Part shown: positions 8,640 to 15,945 of the stretch, piece after piece | Position numbering within the stretch: position 1 is the first letter of the stretch | Layout: the number at the start of each line of letters is the position of its first letter | From: a virus | IMG/VR virus record: IMGVR_UViG_3300036864_000058 | Span: 1 to 35,190 of that record | Length of the DNA: 35,190 nucleotides | Direction: 5' to 3' (one strand) | The notes under the pieces: model-generated | Seen by the model: only the letters and a program-made list of their open reading frames with translations | Database searches by the model: none | Told to the model about the DNA's origin: nothing | Made by a program: the position numbers and the translations under genes

Positions 8640-8668
8640 TTGACAAGGTATTTGTTTTATGATACACT
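8640..8668 (+). promoter_or_regulatory. Promoter P3 upstream of scaffold and capsid
   Basis: TTGACA at 8640-8645, 17-bp spacer, TACACT at 8663-8668 with TGA before it. It lies in one of the few major gene junctions without the 15-bp element and should raise scaffold and capsid transcription within the late block. Confidence 0.75.
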
Positions 8669-8700
8669 TATTTTGCATAAATTATTGTTGAGGTGTTAAT

Positions 8701-9699
8701 ATGAAAATTAGTACAGGTGTAGAAGGAAATGGAGTTACGCAAGGAGTAGCATATACAAAAGATGCTGCTGGTAATATTGTTGCTCCTAGTGAGCAGAATG
8801 CAACTTTAAATAATTTAAATTCTAATCAGAATACAAAAACTGAAGAGGTTGTTGAAACTAAGACGCAAGAACAATCAGTACCAACAAGAGAAAAAACTGC
8901 TCTTGAACAGTTTCTTCCTTCTTTTGATTCTGATAAATTTGAACCTGTTTGGAATAATGGTAAAGTTTCATTTGTTGCTAAAACAGATCTTGATTTTCTG
9001 GATGAAGAAGTTGTAGCAGATCCTCAGAATATTGGGGAATTTCCAGCAACTCATTCAGATATTCCAGGTGGAACACAAACTCAATCTACAGATAGGGTTG
9101 CTCAATTAGAAGCACAGCTTGCTCAACAAGGCCAGATTATTCAGTTGCTTGCTAAACAGCAATTGCAAGGTGTTAAAACTCCTGAACCTGTTGCGTCTGA
9201 ACCTGATTACTCTAATATTGATTTTCAAGATCCTGAACAGTTGCAAGCATATATCAATTCGAAAATTGATGATGGAATTAAAAAAGGTCTTGCTCCACAT
9301 CAGGAAACAATTGTTAATGCAAAGACTCAACAAGAGTTTAACGCCATTACTGCGAAGTATGGAAAATCACCTAATCACGAAGCAGTAATGGAAGCTGCTT
9401 TGACTATGGTTAAAAATAATCCTGGAATGTCATTTAGTTTAGCTTATGAAGCTTCTAACGAAATGGCTATTCTTTTAGATAAATCTCGTAACAAGGCTAC
9501 TGCAAGCGCACAGCCTAATCAAGCACAACCTCAACAAACGATTACGAAGCAAGATTTTGAAGCTAAGAAAACACAAGCTAAAACTCTTCCTAGTAACAGC
9601 GGAGTTCGTGGTAATCAAGTGCCTGCTATGCCTGATGACATTAAGACATTAGGTCAAATGTTAGCTTGGAATCTAGCACATAATGCAGGTAATCAATAA
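8701..9699 (+). CDS. Head scaffolding protein (putative)
   Basis: 332 residues, directly upstream of the major capsid gene and downstream of promoter P3. It is acidic, rich in Gln/Glu/Asn, with a heptad-like coiled coil near residues 130-157 (AQLEAQLAQQGQIIQLLAKQ) and no catalytic motif, as is normal for scaffolds that fill the procapsid and leave before packaging. The ribosome binding site is GAGGTG. A 15-bp element lies in-frame at residues about 36-40 (LNNLN) in a low-complexity N-terminal segment. The assignment rests on position, composition and coiled coil. Confidence 0.72.
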   Translation: MKISTGVEGNGVTQGVAYTKDAAGNIVAPSEQNATLNNLNSNQNTKTEEVVETKTQEQSVPTREKTALEQFLPSFDSDKFEPVWNNGKVSFVAKTDLDFLDEEVVADPQNIGEFPATHSDIPGGTQTQSTDRVAQLEAQLAQQGQIIQLLAKQQLQGVKTPEPVASEPDYSNIDFQDPEQLQAYINSKIDDGIKKGLAPHQETIVNAKTQQEFNAITAKYGKSPNHEAVMEAALTMVKNNPGMSFSLAYEASNEMAILLDKSRNKATASAQPNQAQPQQTITKQDFEAKKTQAKTLPSNSGVRGNQVPAMPDDIKTLGQMLAWNLAHNAGNQ

Positions 9700-9731
9700 T
9701 CTATAACTTTAAATTATTTAAATCATAGATT
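9698..9731 (+). promoter_or_regulatory. Stem enclosing a 15-bp element before the capsid gene
   Basis: AATCTAT (9698-9704) pairs with ATAGATT (9725-9731). The element at 9708-9722 lies between and can itself fold by its TTTAAA arms, giving an extended hairpin. It ends shortly before the AAAGGAG ribosome binding site of the capsid gene. Confidence 0.5.
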
Positions 9732-9752
9732 GTTTATAAAGGAGAAAATGAT

Positions 9753-10760
9753 ATGTTAGATACATCATTTAATCGCGTGATTGCCACTACTCTTAAGGGT
9801 TATTCACGTGTGTTGACGGATAACATCACCTCTAAGCAAGTACTTCTTTGGAAACTTGCTCAGATGGGTGGAATCGAAAAACGTCCAGGAGCTAGTTCAA
9901 TTGTTGAACCTATTATCCTGGAAGTTAACTCAACTGTTCAATCTTATTCTGGTTTTGATCCTCTTGATACTACTGTTCAACAGGGAATCACGGCTGCGGA
10001 ATATGCTTGGAAATCTCTTGCTGGTACTACTGGTCTTAGTGGTATGGAGAAATTCAAGAACAGTGGACAGGCTACTCAGATCATCAATTTGTGGGATGCA
10101 GTCGGGAAACAGCTTGCTATTTCAATGCGTAAGAAAGTTTCTCAACAGCTTTACACTGATGGATCTGGTAACGGTGGAAAAGATTTGACTGGTCTTTTGC
10201 TTGCCGTTGAAAATGGTGATGCTTGGTCAACTTATGGTGAGATTGATAGCAACACTAATACCAACTGGCGTAATCAGTTTATTGATGTTGGTAACATCAC
10301 TGCTGGTGATGCTGCTGCTATTGCGTTGTTTCGTGCAGGTATGGTTAGCTTGGTTAATGGTTGTCTTGGTGGTGGTGATCGACCACATCTGATTATCACT
10401 ACGCAGACGATGCACGAATTTTGGGAGTCAAAAGTTTTGATTCCTAACGAGCATTATGATCGTATGTCCAGTGATGAACAGATGGCTCGTTCAGGCTTTG
10501 AGAATTTCATTTTCAAAGGTGTTCCAGTTGTTTGGGATGAAGATATGCTTCCTAACACCACTGGTGATGATGGTCAAGGTATGGTTGCTCTTAACCTTGA
10601 TTACCTGAAGTTTGTTATGGGCCAGAATTACGATTTCGTCTTTACTGATCCTATTCGACCTGATAACCAGGATGCTGAAACTGTTCAGTGTCTTATGTAT
10701 GGAAACCTTGTTGTTTCCAATCGTCGTCGTCAAGGTCGTGCTGACATTCACGGTACGTAA
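9753..10760 (+). CDS. Major capsid protein (HK97-fold type, putative)
   Basis: 335 residues after the scaffold gene, with an excellent AAAGGAG ribosome binding site. Capsid-like features are the long-helix region (WDAVGKQLAISMRKKVSQQL), the glycine-rich TDGSGNGGKDLTGLLLAV turn and the late FKGVPVVWDEDM strand typical of HK97-fold coat proteins. Synonymous positions use more C and G than in neighbouring genes (for example many AAC, ATC, CGT and GGT), which fits a highly expressed protein. ATG 9748 is out of frame, so 9753 is the start. Confidence 0.85.
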   Translation: MLDTSFNRVIATTLKGYSRVLTDNITSKQVLLWKLAQMGGIEKRPGASSIVEPIILEVNSTVQSYSGFDPLDTTVQQGITAAEYAWKSLAGTTGLSGMEKFKNSGQATQIINLWDAVGKQLAISMRKKVSQQLYTDGSGNGGKDLTGLLLAVENGDAWSTYGEIDSNTNTNWRNQFIDVGNITAGDAAAIALFRAGMVSLVNGCLGGGDRPHLIITTQTMHEFWESKVLIPNEHYDRMSSDEQMARSGFENFIFKGVPVVWDEDMLPNTTGDDGQGMVALNLDYLKFVMGQNYDFVFTDPIRPDNQDAETVQCLMYGNLVVSNRRRQGRADIHGT

Positions 10761-10776
10761 TCGCAAGTGTAATTTT

Positions 10777-10816
10777 CTATGGGTTTGGATTATCATTAGG
10801 TAGTCCAAATCCATAG
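10777..10816 (+). terminator. Hairpin after the capsid gene, possible weak terminator
   Basis: CTATGGGTTTGGA (10777-10789) pairs with TCCAAATCCATAG (10804-10816): 13 pairs including one G-U wobble, 14-nt loop. It is followed by ATTTAAATTATTTAAA rather than a clean T-run. It may be a partial terminator, an mRNA 3' stabiliser for capsid transcripts or an RNase III site. The wobble pair means it is stronger as plus-strand RNA. Confidence 0.55.
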
Positions 10817-10845
10817 ATTTAAATTATTTAAACATAGGAGTTAAT

Positions 10846-11346
10846 ATGACTGTTACACAAGGAATCAATCCTGTGGTTGTTGATACCGTACAGACTTTTC
10901 CTCTTGGAACTGAGGTTGATGATCCGAGATCACAAACTTATCCAGGAAATAAACTTCGATATGTCAAAGCAGGATCAACTATTACTGCTAACGATGCATT
11001 GAAAGTTAAAACTGATGACGCTGATGAGCCTTGGACGCTTATCCCAACTGCTGCTGTCGCAGAGGTTGTTGTAGCCATTGCTCAGGTTACAATTGCTTCT
11101 GGTTCTTTTGGCTGGGTTATTACTAAAGGACGTGTTCCAACTGCTAATGTTGGGGCATCTATTGCTGCTGGCGCCAAACTTGGTTCTTCTGCGTCTGCTG
11201 GTAAATTGGTTGCTCTTGCTCAAGCTGATAGTAACTTTTCCAGCAATAATCTGAACGCTGCTATTGCTCAGGCTGCTGGTGTTGGTCTTATGGCTTTGGA
11301 TAGCAATGATTCAAATGCTGCTGCAATTGAAGTTCTTATTAGCTAA
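10846..11346 (+). CDS. Head decoration-like protein (putative)
   Basis: 166 residues directly after the capsid gene, with TAGGAG as ribosome binding site. It is rich in Ala, Val, Gly, Ser and Thr, with a KLRYVKAGSTITANDALKV segment followed by beta-strand-rich GSFGWVITKGRVPTA and repeated small-residue stretches. This pattern is common in small capsid decoration or fibre-knob proteins of the DUF2190 kind. Codon use is relatively GC-rich, like the capsid gene. The exact family is not certain. Confidence 0.6.
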   Translation: MTVTQGINPVVVDTVQTFPLGTEVDDPRSQTYPGNKLRYVKAGSTITANDALKVKTDDADEPWTLIPTAAVAEVVVAIAQVTIASGSFGWVITKGRVPTANVGASIAAGAKLGSSASAGKLVALAQADSNFSSNNLNAAIAQAAGVGLMALDSNDSNAAAIEVLIS

Positions 11347-11366
11347 CTTAAGTAGTAACTTAAAAC

Positions 11367-11418
11367 GAGAGGGGAGTTTAGATTTTAAATAATTTAAACT
11401 TCTCTCTCATTCTCTCCA
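11367..11418 (+). promoter_or_regulatory. G-U containing hairpin upstream of the methyltransferase-glycosyltransferase gene
   Basis: GAGAGGGGAGTTTA (11367-11380) pairs with TAAACTTCTCTCTC (11405-11418): 14 pairs including two G-U wobbles. The 15-bp element at 11394-11408 contributes bases to loop and 3' arm. The stem ends 10 nt before the ATG. The wobbles favour folding of the plus-strand RNA over a DNA cruciform. Confidence 0.6.
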
Positions 11419-11428
11419 GTATAAAGTT

Positions 11429-12808
11429 ATGAATATTGAAATTCCGGTTGAGTACGAGTTTTTAAAGAATTCTAAAGGTGTTATTCACGTAGGAGCAAAC
11501 ACAGGACAGGAAGCTGAAATCTATAATTCCTTTGATGTTAATGTTCTGTGGATTGAACCATTAGATGAAGAGTTTGGAATACTTTGTGATAACATTGCAA
11601 AGTATCATCCAAAACAACGTGCAATCAAAGCACTTATTTCGAAGACTGAGGATGAAGAAGTCTTGTTCAAAGTAACAAACAATAGTTGGTCTAGCTCAAT
11701 TCTTGAATTAGCAGATCACAAAAAGATTCATCCAGAAGTTACAGAACTTGTAAGAGTTAAGAAACTGACTACTAAACTTAGTACATTGTTTACTAGATTT
11801 AGTGTGGATCTTTTACAATATGATACATTGATTCTTGATGTACAAGGTGCTGAGTTATTAGTGCTGGAAGGATTAGGAGAGTACCTAAGACATTTTAAAT
11901 ATGTCAGATGCGAAGCAGCAGACTTTAACATTTATGATGGTTGTTGTCAGCTCAAAGATTTAGATCAATTTTTTAAGCTTCGTGGATTTAAACAACTGAA
12001 TTTATTCAAAAATATTACTTCTGGAAATGAACAAGTAGGTTTTGAGTACGAAGCTTTATATGAAAAGGTAGCTGAACCATTACAGGTTTTAACTCCTGTT
12101 GTTATTACAGATCCACAAACAGGAACTAAAGGATTGTTCAAAGTTGCTGCTGTAACAACTACACCAAGATTAGGATTTCAAGCACATTTCGGAGTATTAC
12201 ACGCTGCGTTTGCAGATCCTAAATTGTTTATTTTACGTATTGGTGGTGCATTTTGGGAACAAGGAATACAAAATGGAATCAATATTTTAGATAAACTTGG
12301 TGCTGATTACGTTATCACAATTGATTATGATGGTATCTTTTCAAATGAAGATGTCAAAGAACTACTCAATCTAGTTGTTAGACATCCTGAAGCTGATGTT
12401 ATTGTATCTTGGCAAATTGGAAGGGGTAACGGAAATAACAATCTAGTAACTATGTTGGATAAAAATGGAGAACGTATAAAAGTTGCTCCTTTGGATTTGT
12501 TTCAAGATGATGTTACAAAGATTGATATGGGAGCATTTGGATTGACAATAATCAAAGTTGCAGCATTAAAGAAAATGCCTAAACCTTGGTTTTTAAATAT
12601 ACCTAATGCTGATGGAGAATGGGAAAGAGGAAAGACTGATGCAGATTCGTATTTCTTCAAGAAAGCTAAAGAATTTGATTTAGTAGTTTACGTTGCTAAT
12701 CGTGTTCATATTGGACATCTTGAAGAGGTGATTATTTGGCCAAACAATGAGCTACAACCTGTATATCAGGATGTACGAGATTATGCTTTAAAAGGTAGAC
12801 CGTTTTAA
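11429..12808 (+). CDS. FkbM-type methyltransferase fused to a GT-A-like glycosyltransferase
   Basis: 459 residues. Residues about 15-205 match FkbM methyltransferases: SAM loop GVIHVGANTGQE (17-28), WIEPLDEE, and LDVQGAELLVLEG (about 135-147). Residues about 225-455 look like a GT-A glycosyltransferase: AAVTTTPR, a DYD motif in ITIDYDGIF (about 297-303) where a metal-binding DxD is expected, GAFGLTIIKVAALKKMPKPWF and a late HIGH. It could add sugar and cap it by O-methylation on virion proteins or on the host surface. It lies between head decoration and neck genes and has no obvious Shine-Dalgarno. The acceptor is unknown. Confidence 0.78.
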   Translation: MNIEIPVEYEFLKNSKGVIHVGANTGQEAEIYNSFDVNVLWIEPLDEEFGILCDNIAKYHPKQRAIKALISKTEDEEVLFKVTNNSWSSSILELADHKKIHPEVTELVRVKKLTTKLSTLFTRFSVDLLQYDTLILDVQGAELLVLEGLGEYLRHFKYVRCEAADFNIYDGCCQLKDLDQFFKLRGFKQLNLFKNITSGNEQVGFEYEALYEKVAEPLQVLTPVVITDPQTGTKGLFKVAAVTTTPRLGFQAHFGVLHAAFADPKLFILRIGGAFWEQGIQNGINILDKLGADYVITIDYDGIFSNEDVKELLNLVVRHPEADVIVSWQIGRGNGNNNLVTMLDKNGERIKVAPLDLFQDDVTKIDMGAFGLTIIKVAALKKMPKPWFLNIPNADGEWERGKTDADSYFFKKAKEFDLVVYVANRVHIGHLEEVIIWPNNELQPVYQDVRDYALKGRPF

Positions 12809-12825
12809 AAAAAAAGGAGTTAGTT

Positions 12826-13047
12826 ATGCCTAAAGGAAAGAGTGCTAAAAAAATTGTTAGAGGACCAGTTAAGCAAGGAGCCGTACTAACTTCTATGCTT
12901 CCTCTGACTCCTACTGCTTCTGTTAATCCTGTTAAGGTTGGACAGGTTGCAACAGGTAGTAAAGATCTTTTGGTTGCTGGTAGCTCACAGAGCATTCCAG
13001 CATTCAATAGTCCTGGAACTGGTAAATCTCGAAAACGGATGTACTAA
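12826..13047 (+). CDS. Small basic low-complexity protein
   Basis: 73 residues, preceded by a clear GGAG site after an A-run, 17 nt downstream of the previous stop. Both ends are Lys/Arg-rich (MPKGKSAKKIVRG and KSRKRMY), and the middle is rich in Val, Thr, Ser and Pro. It could be a small virion DNA-binding or minor capsid component. No family recognised. No 15-bp element separates it from the upstream gene, so both may form one cassette. Confidence 0.6.
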   Translation: MPKGKSAKKIVRGPVKQGAVLTSMLPLTPTASVNPVKVGQVATGSKDLLVAGSSQSIPAFNSPGTGKSRKRMY

Positions 13048-13132
13048 ATTTAACTGAGTTTAAATTATTTAAAAATTCTTGTTCACTTCGTTTACCAATT
13101 TTGTAACAAGTAATAAAATGTTGAGGTGTATT

Positions 13133-13729
13133 ATGGCGTTTACAGTAAAAGAAAAAACAGAGGTTGCAAAGCCTGTTACTTCTCTAGATTCTCTTGATTT
13201 TCTAGAACCTAGTTCAAAAGAGATTGATAATATTGTGAAAGATTTATCAAGCTTAGATTATGATGAAGTAGGTGTAAGTTTATCTGAGTTGAATAGTGGT
13301 ATTGATAATGATGATCTTGCAGCGATTCAACAGATGCAAGCAATTCAGGAAGCTGAAAATACTGTTATCAATGAAGCTATTTCCAAAGAAAAACTTTCAA
13401 TTGGATGGATTCGTCAAGAGAAGAAAATTGATCAGCACAATGTACGAAGGTATCTAGTTAAACTGACTCCTTCTATGTGCAAAGAACGCGGTTGTGGTTT
13501 TGACGCTGCTGTCGCTGCTCAATTTATTGGTGGTTGGAATGATGTTAGACTTAATAAAGATCAGATGCTTCCACACGGAAAAACTATTGGTCAAGCAATT
13601 CTTGATATTTTGAAGAAACATCAATCCACACAACATCTAGTTATTGATGATCATATTCTTTCAGATGAACAAGTTAAGCGAAACAAAGGATGGTCTGGAG
13701 TTTCAGATCATTTTCTTACTGGAGTTTAA
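13133..13729 (+). CDS. Hypothetical structural-region protein
   Basis: 198 residues from ATG 13133, which has TTGAGGTG upstream; an earlier ATG at 13079 gives a longer reading but has no ribosome binding site. The N-terminal 70 residues are acidic and probably flexible (SLDSLDFLEPSSKEID), followed by a helical stretch and a compact C-terminal part with two cysteines (MCKERGCGFD) and VIDDHILSDEQVKR. No family recognised. Position between capsid and adaptor genes suggests a head completion or accessory protein. Confidence 0.65.
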   Translation: MAFTVKEKTEVAKPVTSLDSLDFLEPSSKEIDNIVKDLSSLDYDEVGVSLSELNSGIDNDDLAAIQQMQAIQEAENTVINEAISKEKLSIGWIRQEKKIDQHNVRRYLVKLTPSMCKERGCGFDAAVAAQFIGGWNDVRLNKDQMLPHGKTIGQAILDILKKHQSTQHLVIDDHILSDEQVKRNKGWSGVSDHFLTGV

Positions 13730-13757
13730 TTTAACAACTGACCTTAAAGGAGCAAAA

Positions 13758-13943
13758 ATGAAAGGTATTCTGTTACAGATTCTTATCCCACAGTTTCTTG
13801 CTATCGGACGTAGCCTTGCTGTTTGGCTTGCTGTGAAAGATGACAATGATACTGGTGGAGATGATATTGCTGCACGTGCAGTGAATCACGCTATTACCGA
13901 AGTTGAAACATACTTCAAATCGAAAGAATTTCGAACCCCGTAA
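13758..13943 (+). CDS. Small protein with hydrophobic N-terminus
   Basis: 61 residues from ATG 13758, fixed by AAAGGAGC just upstream; longer readings into the previous gene are out of frame with it. Residues 1-25 (MKGILLQILIPQFLAIGRSL and AVWLA) are hydrophobic or amphipathic and could associate with membrane. The rest is acidic and helical (VKDDNDTGGDDIAARAV). No family recognised. Confidence 0.65.
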   Translation: MKGILLQILIPQFLAIGRSLAVWLAVKDDNDTGGDDIAARAVNHAITEVETYFKSKEFRTP

Positions 13944-13945
13944 CC

Positions 13946-14032
13946 ATTTAAAGTCTGAAAGTAGTCCAGAATATCACTGGTGAAATTAGTCGGTTGGCGT
14001 GATAAACCAAGCATTACTTTCAGACTTTAAAT
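13946..14032 (+). ncRNA. Structured RNA element with an 18-bp closing stem
   Basis: ATTTAAAGTCTGAAAGTA (13946-13963) is perfectly complementary to 14015-14032 and encloses 51 nt. Inside, CCAG/CTGG and TTGG/CCAA can form two small hairpins, giving a possible three-way junction. The loop contains GTCGG, GGCGT and TAAAC in that order, echoed in the next element. The 3' arm overlaps the 15-bp element at 14026-14040. It lies in the 193-nt gap before the adaptor gene. An 18-bp duplex could be an RNase III site or a cis-regulatory or trans-acting RNA. Confidence 0.6.
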
Positions 14033-14048
14033 AATTTAAACTTTTATA

Positions 14049-14115
14049 AAGATTGGATGTTTCTGCACTTGTCGGAGGTATGGCGTACTGAAAACAGGAA
14101 TTGACATCCAATCTT
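14049..14115 (+). ncRNA. Second structured RNA element, 12-bp closing stem
   Basis: AAGATTGGATGT (14049-14060) pairs perfectly with ACATCCAATCTT (14104-14115) around 43 nt. An inner TTC-TG/CA-G-GAA helix with a bulge can extend the stem. The loop holds GTCGG, then GGCGT and TGAAAAC, in the same order as in the element at 13946, although the stems are unrelated. It ends 21 nt before the TTG start at 14137, just upstream of its GAGGTG site. Confidence 0.55.
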
Positions 14116-14136
14116 ATTATCAAATGAGGTGAAATC

Positions 14137-14847
14137 TTGGCAACAGTAAATAGTTTAGCTTTGGATCTAATCCAAGAGATGGAAGAAAGCACAGATGATA
14201 CTGGATTTGTTGCTAAGGTGGAAGCACGAATCAATGAAGCTTTAGATGAAATCGCGGTAGCCACTAATTGGCAAGACTTTAAAACTAGATCTACTTTTCC
14301 AACTGTTGCAACACAAGCACAGTATAATCTACCAGCAGGTGCTAGAGAGATTATTCAATTACAGTATGTAGCTGATGGTCAACCTTTGATTATGGGAACT
14401 ATTCAGGAAGCAGCTAGACGTAATATTCTGCTTACAGATCCAGGAAAGGCTAGAGTTTGGTTAGATGATGGAAGAGTAGTTGTAGGATCTGATGTTCTTA
14501 TGAGGATTAGACTTTACCCAGTTCCATCAGAAATTTTATCCATTGAAGCTGAATATTATTATCATCCATCCGATGTTGCTAGTGGTTCTGTTCTTCCAGT
14601 ACAGGATCAATTTATTGTTCTGGTTAAACAAAGAACACGTGCTAAACTTTTAATTAATGATCAGAAGTATGATGCTGCTGATAGAGAACAGCGTAGTTAC
14701 GAAAGTAATTTAGCTGTGATGGTAAAAAGAACTCAATCAAATGTTTCAGCTAAAGTTGTTTTACGTCAAACAGATTTAGGAAATATTCGACGTAGAGAAC
14801 GTCCAATTCTTGATCCTCAACATTATAATAATGGTTTTGGGTGGTAG
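14137..14847 (+). CDS. Head-tail adaptor / tail tubular A-like protein
   Basis: 236 residues starting at TTG 14137, supported by GAGGTG 5 nt upstream and no better ATG. The N-terminal helical part (ALDLIQEMEESTDDTGFVAKVEARIN, with a break) leads to NWQDFKTRSTFPTVATQAQYNLPAG, the beta-rich middle and YYYHPSDVASG typical of podovirus connector proteins such as P22 gp4 or T7 gp11. It attaches below the portal and links it to the tail. It is preceded by two structured RNA elements. Confidence 0.75.
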   Translation: MATVNSLALDLIQEMEESTDDTGFVAKVEARINEALDEIAVATNWQDFKTRSTFPTVATQAQYNLPAGAREIIQLQYVADGQPLIMGTIQEAARRNILLTDPGKARVWLDDGRVVVGSDVLMRIRLYPVPSEILSIEAEYYYHPSDVASGSVLPVQDQFIVLVKQRTRAKLLINDQKYDAADREQRSYESNLAVMVKRTQSNVSAKVVLRQTDLGNIRRRERPILDPQHYNNGFGW

Positions 14848-14890
14848 GAAATAATAACTTTAAATTATTTAAAGTTTACTGGAGTATAAA

Positions 14891-15748
14891 ATGTTAAATC
14901 CACTGGAGTTAGCTCAAGTAGATACATTATCAGATCTAACTACTACACAGAAATATCTAATTATTTATGTGCGTAGTGAAGGTGGATTCTACTATTACAA
15001 TTTCAATACTGAAACTTGGACAGCAATTTCTTCATTTGCTCCAGACAGTATTTCTGATTTGGTATTTTGGTATGAAGTTCGTAATTCTGGATTTCCTTAT
15101 GCAGATTTAGATCCTGTTACAGCAATGACAGACCTTGGTCCTAACGGTCACGACATTACTGGAATGGATGATTTAGTTTATCACGAAAATAGTGGAAATC
15201 CTTATATGCAAATTGATTCTGTTGCTGCATATAACGGATCTTTTACAATTCCATCAATTCTTGATTTAGTTCAAGCTGTTACTAATTCATTTAGTTCTTT
15301 TTGGATTACCAAATATAATTCTACATTAGGTGTTTGGGTAAATGGATTAGTGAATGTAGGACCAAATGAAAATATGTTTCGTTTGCTTAATCCATATACT
15401 GATGGTAGATGTTACATTGCTTGTGGGAGTGTTTTGACTTCAGGCGGTCAACCAAGTTGTCCTGATTTTACAGAACAGTATAATGGACTATTTCACGTAT
15501 GGGAATTTCATCGAAACGGTAATCTAGTTGAATTGTATTGTGATGGTGTAGCAAAAGGAACATTTAATAATAATTTTGATGCACCTACTTTAGTTGATGC
15601 TGGTCCTGAATCAGTTGTTATTTTTGGTTCTGGTTCTGCTGGATTTACTGGAGGTAATGCATCTCATAAGGCTGGATTACATTATGCAAGGTATTTAACT
15701 GTAGATGAACGAACAGCAGTAAGATCATATCTTATGAGTTTTGTATAA
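14891..15748 (+). CDS. Lectin-like tail protein with shared N-terminal module
   Basis: 285 residues. Residues 1-45 (MLNPLELAQVDTLSDLTTTQ, then YVRSEGGFYYYNFNTETW) form a module also found in the next two genes. The remainder resembles a concanavalin A/LamG-type jelly-roll: SDLVFWYEVRNSG, AYNGSFTIPSILDL, a strand-rich centre, LFHVWEFHRNGNLVELYCDG and a final helix DERTAVRSYLMSF. It is probably a carbohydrate-binding spike or fibre subunit. GGAG precedes the ATG and a 15-bp element fused to C/G-extended arms lies just upstream. Confidence 0.65.
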   Translation: MLNPLELAQVDTLSDLTTTQKYLIIYVRSEGGFYYYNFNTETWTAISSFAPDSISDLVFWYEVRNSGFPYADLDPVTAMTDLGPNGHDITGMDDLVYHENSGNPYMQIDSVAAYNGSFTIPSILDLVQAVTNSFSSFWITKYNSTLGVWVNGLVNVGPNENMFRLLNPYTDGRCYIACGSVLTSGGQPSCPDFTEQYNGLFHVWEFHRNGNLVELYCDGVAKGTFNNNFDAPTLVDAGPESVVIFGSGSAGFTGGNASHKAGLHYARYLTVDERTAVRSYLMSFV

Positions 15749-15757
15749 GGAGTTTCT

Positions 15758-15901
15758 ATGTTAAATGATCTTCACTTTATGCACGCTGACACATTAGCTG
15801 ATTTAGATGAAGCACAAACATATCTAGTTATCTTTGTTAGATCAGAAGGTGCATTTTATAGATACGACGATAATACTGATATGTGGGTAATTGTCAGCTA
15901 G
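15758..15901 (+). CDS. Stand-alone copy of the N-terminal tail module (47 residues)
   Basis: 47 residues from ATG 15758 with AAGGAG upstream. The reading MLNDLHFMHADTLADLDEAQ, then TYLVIFVRSEGAFYRYDDN, matches the first 45 residues of the genes on both sides: MLN, DTL-DL, a V-S-G pattern, FYYY-like aromatics and a C-terminal W. It stops at TAG just where the neighbours continue into receptor-binding domains, and a 15-bp element begins 1 nt after the stop. It could be a complete small anchor protein or the remnant of a fibre gene that lost its C-terminal part. Confidence 0.75.
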   Translation: MLNDLHFMHADTLADLDEAQTYLVIFVRSEGAFYRYDDNTDMWVIVS

Positions 15902-15945
15902 GTTTAAATAATTTAAATTCATATCAATTTTACAAGAAGTATACA

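Noticed and set aside
13929-14136. Possible tRNA suggested by TTCGAACCCCG near 13929 and the strong stems that follow.
   Set aside because: No acceptor stem, anticodon arm or CCA-compatible geometry can be drawn; the stems form long hairpins instead.
15883-15945. N-terminal extension of the 559-residue spike gene reading through a 15-bp element (LNNLN).
   Set aside because: The TTG start lacks a ribosome binding site and overlaps the end of the 47-residue gene; the ATG at 15946 aligns exactly with the module starts of the two preceding genes.
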